Positions 1-9,110 of a stretch of DNA of 64,000 bases are shown piece by piece. Position 1 is the first letter of the stretch. Each line of letters begins with the position of its first letter. Location: assembly GCF_020564935.1 (NCBI RefSeq), contig NZ_JAJCXB010000007.1, positions 62,001 through 126,000 of the forward strand, in the 5' to 3' direction. The notes under the pieces were generated by a model. It worked only from the letters and a program-made list of their open reading frames with translations. It searched no databases and was not told where the DNA came from. The position numbers and the translations under genes were made by a program. This DNA is from Streptomyces pinistramenti. GTDB taxonomy: Bacteria > Actinomycetota > Actinomycetes > Streptomycetales > Streptomycetaceae.

Positions 1-1
1 C

Positions 2-2269
2 CTCGACTTCGTCGACCTGGACGCGGACGACCCGCAGCGCGAGCGGATGTACTCCGAGCATCTGTACTGCGCCTACGACGACCTCTCGTTCGAGGAACTG
101 GAGCCCCGCTCCTTCTCGTTCAACTCGCCCTTCGGCGCCTGCCCGGACTGCACCGGCATCGGCACCCGCATGGAGGTCGACCCCGACCTGATCATCCCCG
201 ACGAGGACAGGTCGCTCGACGAGGGCGCGATCCACCCCTGGTCGCACGGCCACACCAAGGACTACTTCGGCCGCCTGGTCGGCGCCCTCGCCGACGCGCT
301 CGGCTTCCGTACGGACATCCCGTGGGCCGGGCTGCCGCAGCGCGCCAAGAAGGCGCTGCTGCACGGCCACCGGACCCAGATCGAGGTCCGCTACCGCAAC
401 CGCTACGGCCGCGAGCGGGCCTACACCACCCCGTTCGAGGGCGCCGTGCCGTTCATCAAGCGGCGGCACAGCGAGGCGGAGAGCGACAGCAGCCGGGAGC
501 GCTTCGAGGGCTACATGCGCGAGGTGCCCTGCCCGACCTGCGAGGGCACCCGCCTCAAGCCCATCGTGCTCGCGGTCACGGTCCAGGAGAAGTCGATCGC
601 CGAGGTCTCGGCCATGTCGATCAGCGACTGTGCCGACTTCCTGCGGGACATGAAGCTCAACGCCCGCGAGAAGAAGATCGCCGAACGCGTCCTCAAGGAG
701 GTCAACGAGCGGCTGAAGTTCCTGGTCGACGTCGGCCTCGACTACCTCTCGCTGAACCGCGCGGCGGGCACGCTCTCCGGTGGCGAGGCCCAGCGCATCC
801 GGCTCGCCACCCAGATCGGCTCCGGCCTGGTGGGCGTCCTGTACGTCCTGGACGAGCCGTCGATCGGGCTGCACCAGCGCGACAACCACCGGCTGATCGA
901 GACCCTGGTGCGCCTGCGCGACATGGGCAACACCCTGATCGTGGTGGAGCACGACGAGGACACCATCAAGGTCGCGGACTGGGTGGTGGACATCGGCCCC
1001 GGCGCCGGCGAGCACGGCGGCAAGGTCGTGCACAGCGGCCCGATGAAGGAGCTGCTGACCAACAAGGAGTCGATCACCGGCCAGTACCTGTCGGGCAAGA
1101 GGGCCATCGCGACGCCGGAGATCCGCCGGCCCGCCGACCCCGCCAGGCAGCTGACGGTGCACGGCGCGAAGGAGAACAACCTCCAGGACATCGACGCCTC
1201 CTTCCCGCTCGGCGTGCTGACCGCCGTCACCGGTGTCTCCGGCTCCGGCAAGTCGACGCTGGTCAACGACATCCTCTACACGCACCTGGCACGCGAGCTG
1301 AACGGCGCCAAGTCCGTGCCGGGCCGGCACACCCGGGTGAACGGCGACGACCTGGTCGACAAGGTCGTCCACGTCGACCAGTCGCCGATCGGCCGGACGC
1401 CGCGCTCCAACCCGGCCACCTACACCGGCGTCTTCGACCACGTCCGCAGGCTGTTCGCGGAGACGATGGAGGCCAAGGTCCGCGGCTATCTGCCGGGGCG
1501 CTTCTCCTTCAACGTCAAGGGCGGCCGCTGCGAGAACTGCTCGGGCGACGGCACGATCAAGATCGAGATGAACTTCCTGCCGGACGTGTACGTCCCGTGC
1601 GAGGTCTGCCACGGCGCGCGCTACAACCGCGAGACGCTGGAGGTGCACTACAAGGGCAAGTCCATCGCCGAGGTGCTGGACATGCCCATCGAAGAGGCGC
1701 TGGACTTCTTCGAGGCGGTACCCACCATCTCCCGTCACCTCAAGACGCTCCACGAGGTCGGCCTCGGCTATGTCCGTCTGGGGCAGTCCGCACCGACCCT
1801 CTCCGGCGGTGAGGCGCAACGCGTCAAACTGGCAAGCGAGTTGCAGAAGCGCTCCACCGGGCGGACGGTCTACGTCCTGGACGAGCCGACCACCGGCCTG
1901 CACTTCGACGACATCAGCAAGCTGATCAAGGTGCTGTCGGGGCTGGTCGACAAGGGCAACTCGGTGATCGTCATCGAGCACAACCTCGACGTGATCAAGA
2001 CCGCGGACTGGGTCGTGGACATGGGCCCCGAGGGCGGCAACGGCGGCGGACTGATCGTCGCCGAGGGCACCCCCGAGGAGATCGCCTCGATCCCGGCCAG
2101 CCACACCGGCAAGTTCCTGCGGGAGATCCTCGGCGACCGCGTCAGCGACGCCGCGTCCTCGGGGAAGCCGGCGAAGAAGACGGCCGCCAAGACCGCGGCG
2201 GCGAAGAAGCCCGCCGCGAAGAAGACGGCGGCCAAGAAGACGGCGAGCAGGGCCCGCCGGGCCTCCTGA
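2..2269 (+). CDS. uvrA: UvrA, excinuclease ABC subunit A (5' truncated)
   Basis: ATPase subunit of the UvrABC nucleotide excision repair complex; it finds lesions and loads UvrB. The frame is open from base 2, so about 755 C-terminal residues are present and the first Walker A lies outside. Visible are the zinc-module CxxC pairs (CPDC, CPTC, CENC, CEVC), the second Walker A (GVSGSGKST), two ABC signatures (LSGGEAQR) and two Walker B motifs ([20 protein letters not shown]). The last 35 or so residues form a Lys/Ala-rich tail resembling histone H1 or the HU tails of actinomycetes, beyond the conserved core. The gene ends at a strong bidirectional hairpin facing the convergent sugar kinase. Family assignment is certain. 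Confidence 0.98.
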   Translation, partial: LDFVDLDADDPQRERMYSEHLYCAYDDLSFEELEPRSFSFNSPFGACPDCTGIGTRMEVDPDLIIPDEDRSLDEGAIHPWSHGHTKDYFGRLVGALADALGFRTDIPWAGLPQRAKKALLHGHRTQIEVRYRNRYGRERAYTTPFEGAVPFIKRRHSEAESDSSRERFEGYMREVPCPTCEGTRLKPIVLAVTVQEKSIAEVSAMSISDCADFLRDMKLNAREKKIAERVLKEVNERLKFLVDVGLDYLSLNRAAGTLSGGEAQRIRLATQIGSGLVGVLYVLDEPSIGLHQRDNHRLIETLVRLRDMGNTLIVVEHDEDTIKVADWVVDIGPGAGEHGGKVVHSGPMKELLTNKESITGQYLSGKRAIATPEIRRPADPARQLTVHGAKENNLQDIDASFPLGVLTAVTGVSGSGKSTLVNDILYTHLARELNGAKSVPGRHTRVNGDDLVDKVVHVDQSPIGRTPRSNPATYTGVFDHVRRLFAETMEAKVRGYLPGRFSFNVKGGRCENCSGDGTIKIEMNFLPDVYVPCEVCHGARYNRETLEVHYKGKSIAEVLDMPIEEALDFFEAVPTISRHLKTLHEVGLGYVRLGQSAPTLSGGEAQRVKLASELQKRSTGRTVYVLDEPTTGLHFDDISKLIKVLSGLVDKGNSVIVIEHNLDVIKTADWVVDMGPEGGNGGGLIVAEGTPEEIASIPASHTGKFLREILGDRVSDAASSGKPAKKTAAKTAAAKKPAAKKTAAKKTASRARRAS

Positions 2270-2290
2270 CCCCGTCGCCGGCGACACCGG

Positions 2291-2356
2291 AACGGGCCGC
2301 CGCCCCTCATCCTCCCCGGATCCGATGGACCGGGGCGCGAGGGGCGGCGGCCCGTT
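2291..2356. terminator. Bidirectional terminator between uvrA and the PfkB kinase
   Basis: Perfect 17-bp inverted repeat (left arm 2291-2307, right arm 2340-2356). The 32-nt loop has its own 6-bp CCCCGG/CCGGGG stem. There is no T tract, as is usual in Streptomyces. It lies between convergent genes. Confidence 0.85.
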
Positions 2357-2389
2357 CGCCGTGCGGCGGCCGCGCCCGACCGGCCCTGG

Positions 2390-3409
2390 CTAGCGACCCG
2401 CCAGCTCTGCCGCGTACGGCGGTTCGGCGCCCGCGCGGGAGCAGGTGACGGCGGCGGCGCGGGCGGCGAAGCCGAGGATGTCGCGCCAGTCGCCGGGCCG
2501 GAGCGACGTCACGGCGGTGTGCGAGAGCGCGTCATGGGCGGCGAGCCGGTGCAGCAGCGCCGCGTTGACCGTGTCGCCCGCGCCGATCGTGTCGACGACC
2601 TCGACCCGCTCGCCGGGTACCGTCACCTCGCCGTCGGGTGTCAGCACGCTCAGCCCGTCACCGCCGCGGGTCAGGACGACCGCCGCGGGGCCCGCGGCCA
2701 GCCACTCACCGGCGGCCGCGGCGATCACCCCGGCGGCGTCCGCGCCCCCGGCGTCCGAACTCCCCGAGCCCGCGGCCCGCGCCGCCGGGCCCGGCCCCTG
2801 CTGCTCCTCCCCGCCCGCGAGCCAGAGCGCGTCCTCCTCCGAGAGCTTCAGGAGGGTCACATACGGCAGCCAGGACCGGAAGCGGGCGCGGTAGGCGGCC
2901 GGATCCGTGATCAGACCGGCCCGGATGTTCGGATCGAGCGCGGTGAACACCCCGCGCCCGGCCTCGCGCCGCAGCAGCGCCTCGTACGCGCTCGCGCCCG
3001 GCTCCAGCACCAGCGAACAGGTGCCGAGCGAGAGCGCACGGGCTTCATCGGGCAGGGTGGGCGGCAGGGCGAACAGGCGGTCGGCGGTGCCCTCCGCATA
3101 GAAGCCGTAGCCCGCCGAACCGTCCGGGCTGATATCCGCCAGGGCCAGCGTGGTCGGCTCGTCGCCGCGCTGCACCAGACAGGTGCGCACGCCGGCCGTG
3201 CGCAGTCCGTCCAGGAGGGCCTCGCCGAACGTGTCGGCCGAGACCCGCGAGCAGAAGGCGGTGTCCGAGCCCAGCCGGCCGAGCGCGACGGCGGTGTTGT
3301 ACGGCCCGCCGCCGCGCCGCGGGAGCAGCGCGGGCAGTCCGGCCCCGGGCAGCGGGTCCTGCGGGCCGGGTACGAGGTCGATCAGGGCTTCGCCGGCGAC
3401 AACGATCAC
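2390..3409 (-). CDS. PfkB-family carbohydrate kinase (fructokinase-like)
   Basis: Ribokinase/PfkB sugar kinase of 339 residues, expected to phosphorylate a monosaccharide with ATP in the cytoplasm. It has the N-terminal GEALIDLVPG strand, the glycine-rich sugar-binding segment GGGPYNTAVALGRLG and the C-terminal anion-hole/catalytic motif DTIGAGDT. An Ala/Gly-rich low-complexity insert lies around residues 185-225. The GTG start overlaps the stop of the LacI gene (GTGA), with AGGAAAGG upstream, so it is translationally coupled to its likely regulator. A longer open frame upstream only shadows the LacI gene. Pairing with a zinc dehydrogenase suggests use of a sugar or polyol; the exact substrate cannot be read from sequence. 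Confidence 0.9.
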   Translation of the reverse strand: MIVVAGEALIDLVPGPQDPLPGAGLPALLPRRGGGPYNTAVALGRLGSDTAFCSRVSADTFGEALLDGLRTAGVRTCLVQRGDEPTTLALADISPDGSAGYGFYAEGTADRLFALPPTLPDEARALSLGTCSLVLEPGASAYEALLRREAGRGVFTALDPNIRAGLITDPAAYRARFRSWLPYVTLLKLSEEDALWLAGGEEQQGPGPAARAAGSGSSDAGGADAAGVIAAAAGEWLAAGPAAVVLTRGGDGLSVLTPDGEVTVPGERVEVVDTIGAGDTVNAALLHRLAAHDALSHTAVTSLRPGDWRDILGFAARAAAVTCSRAGAEPPYAAELAGR

Positions 3410-4476
3410 GGGGTGCGGTTCCTTTCCTGAGCGGCCGGGGCCGGTGACGGGGAGAGCGTGTAGCGGGCCGCAAGCCCTGCGGCAGGGCATCCGCAGGAGG
3501 TGCGGTGCACCAGCGTGCAGGGGAGGCGGAGGGTGCGCGGCGGCCGGGCCGGGTCCGCCAGCCGGTCCAGCAGCAGCCGGACCGCGGCGGCCCCGATGTC
3601 CTTGCTGGGCTGCGCGACGGCGGTCAGGCGCGGCGCGAACAGGTCGGCCCAGGAGAAGTCGTCGAAGCAGGCCAGCGCGATGTCGTGGGGCACCTGGAGG
3701 CCGCGCGCGGCCAGTGCGTGCAGGGCGCCGATGGTCATCGCGTTGTTGGCGGTGATCACGGCGGTGGGCGGCTCGGGGGCGGAAAGCAGCTGGTGGGTGG
3801 CCTGCTCGGCGCACGCAGCCTCGGAGTTGCCACCGGCCAGCAGTCCGGGCGCGAACGGCAGCCCGCGGGCGCGCAGGCCCTCGCGGTAGCCCTGGACACG
3901 TTCGGTGGTCGTGCTGAGCCCGGGGAGGCCGGCCACCAGGCCGATCCGGGTGTGCCCCAAGTCGGCGAGATGCTCGACGAGTTGGCGTACCGGACCGGCG
4001 TTCTCCGCGCACACCTGGTCGTGGTCTTCGCCGACCAGCCGGTCCAGGAAGACGGTCGGCATCGACCGACTGGCCAGGTAGCCGGTCATCTCCGACGGCT
4101 CGGCGGACGGCGCGACGATCATGCCGTCCACCCGCCGCTCGTGCAGCAGTTGGACGACCTTGCGTTCATGGACCGGGTCGTCGTGCGGGTCGGCGATCAG
4201 CAGGCTGTAGCCCGCCTCCAGGGCGCCCGCCTCGACTCCCTGGAGGATCTCGGTGAAGTAGGGGTTGCTGATCGCGGAGACGGCCAGGCCGATCGAGCGG
4301 GTGCGGGCGGTGACCAGGGAGCGGGCGAGCGTGTTGTGCGTGTAGCCCAGTTCGTCGATGGCGCCGAGCACCGCCGCCCGGGTGCCGGGGCGGACCGGCC
4401 GGGTGTCGTTGAGTACGTGCGAGACGGTGGCGACGGACACCCCTGCGCGCCGGGCCACATCGGCCATCGTGGTCAT
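3406..4476 (-). CDS. LacI-family transcriptional regulator
   Basis: Repressor of 356 residues with an N-terminal LacI helix-turn-helix (MADVARRAGVSVATVSHVLN) and a periplasmic-binding-protein-like effector domain (IGLAVSAISNPYF; CFDDFSWADLFAP near the C-terminus). The start chosen, MTTMADV, has AGGAAGGAAG just upstream. A longer frame back to 4608 would translate the operator and was not used. It is followed directly by the PfkB kinase (4-bp overlap) and is divergent from the zinc alcohol dehydrogenase. The perfect palindrome at 4548-4573 is its likely operator, so it probably represses both its own operon and the dehydrogenase until a sugar is bound. Confidence 0.93.
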   Translation of the reverse strand: MTTMADVARRAGVSVATVSHVLNDTRPVRPGTRAAVLGAIDELGYTHNTLARSLVTARTRSIGLAVSAISNPYFTEILQGVEAGALEAGYSLLIADPHDDPVHERKVVQLLHERRVDGMIVAPSAEPSEMTGYLASRSMPTVFLDRLVGEDHDQVCAENAGPVRQLVEHLADLGHTRIGLVAGLPGLSTTTERVQGYREGLRARGLPFAPGLLAGGNSEAACAEQATHQLLSAPEPPTAVITANNAMTIGALHALAARGLQVPHDIALACFDDFSWADLFAPRLTAVAQPSKDIGAAAVRLLLDRLADPARPPRTLRLPCTLVHRTSCGCPAAGLAARYTLSPSPAPAAQERNRTP

Positions 4477-4547
4477 CCGGATCTTCCTTCCTGCCGCTGC
4501 GCATCCCGCGCGGGGTGCGGCGTCGAAGAGGTCCATCACAGCGCAGA

Positions 4548-4573
4548 CGTAAACGCTTGCGCAAGCGTTTACG
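4548..4573. promoter_or_regulatory. LacI-type operator, 26-bp perfect palindrome
   Basis: Each half reads CGTAAACGCTTGC and its complement, centred on the CG step at 4560/4561. The core AAACGCTTGCGCAAGCGTTT is the classic form of LacI/GalR-family operators. It lies 72 bp upstream of the LacI start and 53 bp upstream of the divergent dehydrogenase start. Confidence 0.85.
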
Positions 4574-4625
4574 CGCAAGCTACCTTCCCGGCATCCCACC
4601 CGCACCACGTCGTGAGGAGGCGCCG

Positions 4626-5633
4626 ATGCGCGCTCTCGTGGTCACCGAACCGGGCAAGCCCGGCAGCACCGCCGTCACCGAACTGCCCGACCCCGAGCCC
4701 GGCCCCCGAGAAGTCGTCGTACGCGTCACGTCCTGCGGGCTGTGCGGCACGGACATGCACCTGCTCGGCGGCGAACTCCCCGCCGCGCGCTACCCGTTGG
4801 TCCCCGGGCACGAACTGACCGGCCGCGTCGTGGCGGTGGGCGAAGCGGTCACGGGGCCGGCCGTCGGCGCCCGGGTCGCCGTGGACCCCAACATGCCCTG
4901 CGGTGCCTGCCATTACTGCCGCATCGGGCGCGGCAACCTCTGCGAGGACTACAGCGCCGTCGGAGTCACCCGCAACGGCGGTTTCGCCGAGCTGGTCGCC
5001 GTCCCCGCGAGCTGCTGCTACGCGCTGCCCGACGACCTCCCCGAGGCCGCCGCCGGGCTCGTCGAGCCGCTGTCCTGCGCGGTGCACGGCCTCAACCGCC
5101 TGCCGCGCCGCCCCGGGGAGCACTACCTGATCTACGGCGCCGGCACCATGGGCCTGATGATGGCCGCTCTGGTGCGGACCGCGGGCGCCGCATCGGTCTC
5201 CGTCGTCGACCTCAACGAGGACCGCCTGGCCTTCGCCGAGTCCTTCGGCGTCGACGCGGCCGTCACCGACGCCGGCAGGCTCGGCCGGACACCGGGCTTC
5301 GAGGTCGTCGTCGATGCGACCGGTGTCATCGCGGCCATCGAGGACGGTCTGAGCCGGGTGCGCCGCGGCGGGACGTTCCTCCAGTTCGGCGTGGCCGACC
5401 CGGCGCGCGCCGCCTCCTTCTCGCCGTACCGCGTCTACCACCACGAGATCGACATCATCGGCTCGATGGCGGTGCACAACAGCTTCCAGCCGGCCATCGA
5501 TGTGCTCGCCGCCGGGCTCGATCTCACCCCGCTGGTCAGCGATGTCCACGGCCTTGACGGCTTCGACGAAGCGGTGAATCGTTTCCGCGCGGGCGCCGGC
5601 CGCAAGATCCATATCGCCCCGCAGCAGGGCTGA
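4626..5633 (+). CDS. Zinc-dependent medium-chain alcohol dehydrogenase (polyol dehydrogenase-like)
   Basis: MDR-superfamily NAD(P) oxidoreductase of 335 residues. Catalytic zinc ligands are seen in CGLCGTDMHL and VPGHEL, the four structural-zinc cysteines in CGACHYCRIGRGNLC, and the Rossmann motif in YGAGTMGLMM. It resembles sorbitol, threonine and galactitol-phosphate dehydrogenases; substrate not resolved. Start ATG follows GAGGAGG. It is divergent from the LacI/PfkB pair across a shared operator, so the dehydrogenase and kinase are likely consecutive steps in using one sugar alcohol. No transporter for that substrate is in the window. Confidence 0.9.
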   Translation: MRALVVTEPGKPGSTAVTELPDPEPGPREVVVRVTSCGLCGTDMHLLGGELPAARYPLVPGHELTGRVVAVGEAVTGPAVGARVAVDPNMPCGACHYCRIGRGNLCEDYSAVGVTRNGGFAELVAVPASCCYALPDDLPEAAAGLVEPLSCAVHGLNRLPRRPGEHYLIYGAGTMGLMMAALVRTAGAASVSVVDLNEDRLAFAESFGVDAAVTDAGRLGRTPGFEVVVDATGVIAAIEDGLSRVRRGGTFLQFGVADPARAASFSPYRVYHHEIDIIGSMAVHNSFQPAIDVLAAGLDLTPLVSDVHGLDGFDEAVNRFRAGAGRKIHIAPQQG

Positions 5634-5757
5634 CCGCCGCGCCCGCACGCATCGGGAACGTGCTGGTCCGGGGCTTCGGGGCCTCGGCGGCAGCGGAACA
5701 ACCCCGACCGGTATCGTCGGAGGCCGGTATTCCCGCCCCGTGATCTCTGGAGCAGCC

Positions 5758-6168
5758 ATGAGCCAGTCCCCCGCCCGCCGAACCGTGCTGCGCGGGGCCG
5801 CGCTGGTGGGAGCCGCGGGCTTCGGCGTGGCGGCGTGCTCCACCGGCGGCTCGGGCCAGGCGTCGGCGGTGCCCACCGAACCGGTCGACCTGGGGACCGC
5901 GGCCGACGTCCCGGTCGGCGGCGCCAAGCTCTACCGCGAGGACCGGCTGGTCGTCTCGCAGCCCGCCAAGGGCGAGTTCAAGTGCTTCAGCGCCAAGTGC
6001 ACCCACGCCGGCTGCATCCTGACCGAGGTGCAGAAGGAAGAGGGCAGCTGCCCCTGCCACGGCAGCCGCTTCGACGTCACCACGGGCAAGGTCCTCCAGG
6101 GCCCGGCCACCGAGCCGCTGCCCGAGGTACCGGTCAAGGCCAAGGGCGGCAAGCTGATCGCGGGCTGA
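5758..6168 (+). CDS. Tat-exported Rieske (2Fe-2S) lipoprotein
   Basis: Small Rieske protein of 136 residues. The N-terminus has a twin-arginine signal (ARRTVLRGAALVG) followed by a lipobox-like VAAC, so it is probably folded with its cluster, exported by Tat and lipidated. The cluster ligands are CTHAGC and CPCHGS, spaced as in Rieske domains. The start at 5758 has GGAG eight bases upstream; an in-frame GTG at 5740 is less likely. No oxidoreductase partner is adjacent, so it may be a stand-alone extracytoplasmic electron carrier. It is convergent with the XRE regulator. Confidence 0.92.
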   Translation: MSQSPARRTVLRGAALVGAAGFGVAACSTGGSGQASAVPTEPVDLGTAADVPVGGAKLYREDRLVVSQPAKGEFKCFSAKCTHAGCILTEVQKEEGSCPCHGSRFDVTTGKVLQGPATEPLPEVPVKAKGGKLIAG

Positions 6169-6207
6169 ACCGCGGGGCGCACGCCGGCGCCCGGCCCCGC
6201 CGCCGCG

Positions 6208-7146
6208 TCACCCCCAGTCCCACCCGATCCCCAGGATCCCGGGCCGCACCCCCTGCTCCACCAGGTGGACGGCACGGTGCCGGCCGCTCAGTGTCAGCTC
6301 CTGCCTGCCGCTGCGCGGGGCGCCGGCCGAGACCTGGGTGAAGCGGCGGCACCGCACCGGGAGCGCGGTCTCGTCGAACCGCACCTGGAGGACGTACTGC
6401 CCGCCGGCGAAGCGGAAGCCGCGAAGGTACTCGCTGCTCGGGCCGCCGCTGCCGTCCTCGAAGACATAGCCGAAGACGTGGGTGTCACCGGCCCGCAGCC
6501 GGGCGTCGAACAGCAGCTCGGCGACCACCACGCCGGCCGCCGCGTCCCCGCGCACCCGCCCCAGCCGGCAGTTCTCCGCCGCCCGCACCGCCACCCGGGA
6601 CGGATCGCAGCCCGCCTCACCGCGATGGATGGCGACGTACCTGTCGACGCCGTCCCGGTGCGCGCGCACCACCTGGAGCGACTCGCGTTCGCTCAGCTCG
6701 CGGCGCGGCCCGATGCGGACGCGTTCGTGATGCCCGATGGTGTGCAGCCCGTCGTCCGCCGGCGTCTCCAGCTCGGCGAACAGCTGCTGCAGCGCTTCGG
6801 CCGGCTCCACCAGCGTGCGGTACGAGCGGGCGACGGGCCGCTCCGTCTCCTGGCGCGCACCACCCTCGGGCACCAGCAGCCGGTGCAGCGAGCGCGCCGG
6901 CAGGTCGAGGACCTCCTCCAGGGCACGCACCGCGCGCAGGGATTCGGGACGCTGCGGCCGCCGTGCGCCCTGCTGCCAGTAGCTGAGGCTGGTCACCCCG
7001 ACCCTGATGCCGCGCTGCGCGAGTTTGTGCTGGACGCGGTGGAGCGCCAGGCCCCGTACGGTCAGCGCGCTCCGCAGCGCCAGATGGAAGGGCCCGGTCC
7101 GCAGCAGTTGCTCCAGCTCGGCCGACTCGGGAGTGTTCTGTGCCAT
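6208..7146 (-). CDS. XRE-type helix-turn-helix regulator
   Basis: Protein of 312 residues. The N-terminal 90 residues carry a helix-turn-helix (LRSALTVRGLALHRVQHKLA... VTSLSYWQQGARRPQ). The larger C-terminal part has no family I recognise and contains a His/Arg-rich section (TIGHHERVRIGPRRELSERES) and beta-rich stretches near the end. The start MAQNTPE is chosen for GGAGGG eight bases upstream; the frame extends further but without coding character. It is divergent from the secreted protease gene, so it could regulate the protease/anchored-protein pair, but this is only positional. Confidence 0.75.
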   Translation of the reverse strand: MAQNTPESAELEQLLRTGPFHLALRSALTVRGLALHRVQHKLAQRGIRVGVTSLSYWQQGARRPQRPESLRAVRALEEVLDLPARSLHRLLVPEGGARQETERPVARSYRTLVEPAEALQQLFAELETPADDGLHTIGHHERVRIGPRRELSERESLQVVRAHRDGVDRYVAIHRGEAGCDPSRVAVRAAENCRLGRVRGDAAAGVVVAELLFDARLRAGDTHVFGYVFEDGSGGPSSEYLRGFRFAGGQYVLQVRFDETALPVRCRRFTQVSAGAPRSGRQELTLSGRHRAVHLVEQGVRPGILGIGWDWG

Positions 7147-7386
7147 GTCCTCAACCCTCCGGCGCGCAGGTGAATGTTCACAACCGGATCGCACGCCGCG
7201 CGCTCTCCCCGCCTGTTCACTGCAGTACGCCGGGCACCGGCCGTTCACACCCGGGCCCCTGCGTCCACACCCCCATGTCACCCCGCATTGAAGCGTGTTG
7301 ACCTGCCTCCGACAACACCCGATGCTCCTCAGCAGCATCCGGATGCGCTCCTCCACCGCTCACCCCCCTCGTTCGGGAGGAACGCC

Positions 7387-8022
7387 ATGAACCGTGCACT
7401 TTTCACCCGCCGCAGATGGCTGCCGGCCGCCGCGCTCGCCGTGGCGGCACTGACCGCGCTGCCCGGCGCGACCGCCACCGCAGCCCCCGCCGCAGCCCCC
7501 GCGGCCACCGCACACGCCGGCTCGGCCGCTCCCGCGCCGCGTGCCGCCAACCGCCTCGACATCTCGATGCAGGCCCAGGAGAACTCCAACTGGTGCTGGG
7601 CCGGCTCCGGTAACACCATCGCCACCTGGTACGGCAAGAACTACAGCCAGAACCAGTTCTGCAACGCCGCGTTCCAGCGCCAGCAGAACAGCAACTGCCC
7701 GAACAACCAGGCCACCCTCGGCAACGTCCAGAACGCGTTCGACTGGATGGGCATCAACCCCGGCAACTACGTCTCCGGGTACCTGAACTACAGCACCGTG
7801 CAGAACGAGATCAACGCCAAGCGGCCCATCGAGACCCGTATCCAGTGGTCGTCCGGGGGCGGCCACATGCACGTCATCTACGGCTACGACACCGCGAACA
7901 ACTGGGTCTACTGGGGCGACCCCTGGCCCTCCAACAGCCGCTACAACTGGGGCGATTACCAGTACTACATCAACGGCAGCGAGTTCTCCTGGACCCACTC
8001 CCTCTACCGGATAGGAGCCTGA
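7387..8022 (+). CDS. Secreted papain-like (C39/AvrRpt2-like) cysteine protease
   Basis: Exported protein of 211 residues with a Sec signal (TRRRWLPAAALAVAALTALPGATATA) and an Ala/Pro linker to about residue 53. The catalytic domain begins with the papain-like nucleophile segment NWCWAG (Cys70), followed by GGHMHVIYGYD (catalytic His160 or His162) and WGDPWP (Asp178). The mature domain is rich in Asn, Tyr and Trp, typical of small extracellular Streptomyces enzymes. The start has GGGAGGAA upstream. It is 4 bp from the next gene, so the two form one transcription unit. Its substrate is unknown; the partner's exported domain is a candidate target or inhibitor. Confidence 0.85.
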   Translation: MNRALFTRRRWLPAAALAVAALTALPGATATAAPAAAPAATAHAGSAAPAPRAANRLDISMQAQENSNWCWAGSGNTIATWYGKNYSQNQFCNAAFQRQQNSNCPNNQATLGNVQNAFDWMGINPGNYVSGYLNYSTVQNEINAKRPIETRIQWSSGGGHMHVIYGYDTANNWVYWGDPWPSNSRYNWGDYQYYINGSEFSWTHSLYRIGA

Positions 8023-8026
8023 GGCC

Positions 8027-8890
8027 ATGACGCAGCGCACCGTTGTACGCGCCGCCGCAGCCGGCACGCTCGCCACCCTGCTGACCGGCCTCGCACCGCA
8101 GGCATCCTGGGCCGCCCAGAACCCCGCGCTCCCGAAGGCACCGGCCGCCACGAGTGTCGCCGCCGCCCACGAAGCGGCCGCCGCCCCCGCGACGCTCGAC
8201 ACCCTCTCCCGGTTCTTCGCCCGGGACGGCGCCCTCGCCAGGTCCCAGGCCGCGCCGCGCATCGAGGGCAGCACCGTCCCGGTCTACGCGCTCTCGCCCG
8301 ACTTCGTCCGCGGCAAGGCCGGGGCGCCGGTCGCCGAACTGGAATTCCTCGCCAGCAAGGCCGTCGCGTCCGACGGCCGAAAGGCATCGGTGTGGACCGT
8401 CCGGCAGGGCGCCACCTGGAAGGTCGTCAACATCGCCACCGGCGACGACGAGACCCGCTACGCGGCGGCCGGAGCCAGGACCGCCAAGGGCGGCACCGTT
8501 TTCCACGAACCGCAGATCGACGCCTGGTACGTCCAGCACGGCGACCGCATCCAGCCGCTGGACGCCGAGGCGAAGAAGGCCGTCGGCGCGCACGGCACCA
8601 CCGTCGCCGCCTATCAGCAGCGGGTCTCCAAGGCGTACGGCGACAAGCTCCCCGGCTCCGCCTACGCCAAGCGCGGCGAGGCCGGCGGCTTCGGCGAGGC
8701 CGCCGGAGCGGCCGCCCCCGGCAGGACGAACCCCGGCAAGGAGAACCCCGCCACGCCGGCCACGACCACCGCCGCCGCGGTGGAGGACAGCACTCCGGTG
8801 ACCGCGGCATCGGCCGTCGCCGGTGTGGCCGCCCTGCTCGCCCTGGGGCTCTCCGGCACCGTGGCGCTGCGCCGCCTGCGCCGCCGCTGA
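8027..8890 (+). CDS. Exported protein with C-terminal membrane anchor, partner of the cysteine protease
   Basis: Protein of 287 residues, family not recognised. It has a signal peptide (residues 1-28, ending SWAA), an exported domain of about 165 residues with a WTVRQGATWKVVNI segment, an Ala/Pro/Thr-rich stalk (residues about 220-250), one transmembrane helix (about 255-278) and a basic end LRRLRRR. No LPXTG-like motif precedes the helix, so it is membrane-anchored rather than sortase-linked. The start codon lies 4 bp after the protease stop. The tight pairing suggests a joint function at the cell surface: substrate, inhibitor or tether. Confidence 0.8.
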   Translation: MTQRTVVRAAAAGTLATLLTGLAPQASWAAQNPALPKAPAATSVAAAHEAAAAPATLDTLSRFFARDGALARSQAAPRIEGSTVPVYALSPDFVRGKAGAPVAELEFLASKAVASDGRKASVWTVRQGATWKVVNIATGDDETRYAAAGARTAKGGTVFHEPQIDAWYVQHGDRIQPLDAEAKKAVGAHGTTVAAYQQRVSKAYGDKLPGSAYAKRGEAGGFGEAAGAAAPGRTNPGKENPATPATTTAAAVEDSTPVTAASAVAGVAALLALGLSGTVALRRLRRR

Positions 8891-8893
8891 ACG

Positions 8894-8915
8894 GGCGCCC
8901 CGCCGGGCGGGCGCC
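8894..8915 (+). terminator. Hairpin just downstream of the anchored-protein gene
   Basis: GGCGCCC (8894-8900) pairs with GGGCGCC (8909-8915), with a further CG-rich inner match. It begins 3 bp after the stop codon. Confidence 0.5.
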
Positions 8916-9026
8916 GGCCGTCCGCCTCCCCGCAGCCGGCCGGCACACGCTCCGCGGGCCGCGCACCGACGCGCAGGGGCCCCGGCCCGCCGACGATGCC
9001 GGGCCCCGGTCCCTGCGGACCACCGG

Positions 9027-9057
9027 CCCGCGGCCGCGCCTCCCGCGCGGCCGCGGG
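9027..9057 (+). terminator. GC-rich terminator-like hairpin upstream of uvrC
   Basis: Perfect 13-bp arms (9027-9039 and 9045-9057) around a 5-nt loop. It separates the protease pair from the uvrC promoter 24 bp downstream. Confidence 0.7.
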
Positions 9058-9080
9058 CAGTCCCCGAACGGACCCGCTGA

Positions 9081-9103
9081 TTGTCAGTGGCGGTCAGTAG
9101 GGT
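9081..9103 (+). promoter_or_regulatory. PafBC-type (RecA-independent) DNA-damage promoter of uvrC
   Basis: TTGTCAGTG (9081-9089), an 8-bp spacer, then TAGGGT (9098-9103). This matches the mycobacterial/actinobacterial RecA-NDp consensus TTGTCRGTG-N8-TANNNT in all fixed positions. A start of transcription 6-8 bp after the -10 box falls at or next to the uvrC ATG (9111), implying a nearly leaderless mRNA. Confidence 0.85.
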
Positions 9104-9110
9104 GGTGGTC

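Noticed and set aside
4477..4608. 44-residue N-terminal extension of the LacI regulator
   Set aside because: It would translate through the perfect operator, while the start at 4476 has a strong ribosome site and the canonical LacI beginning.
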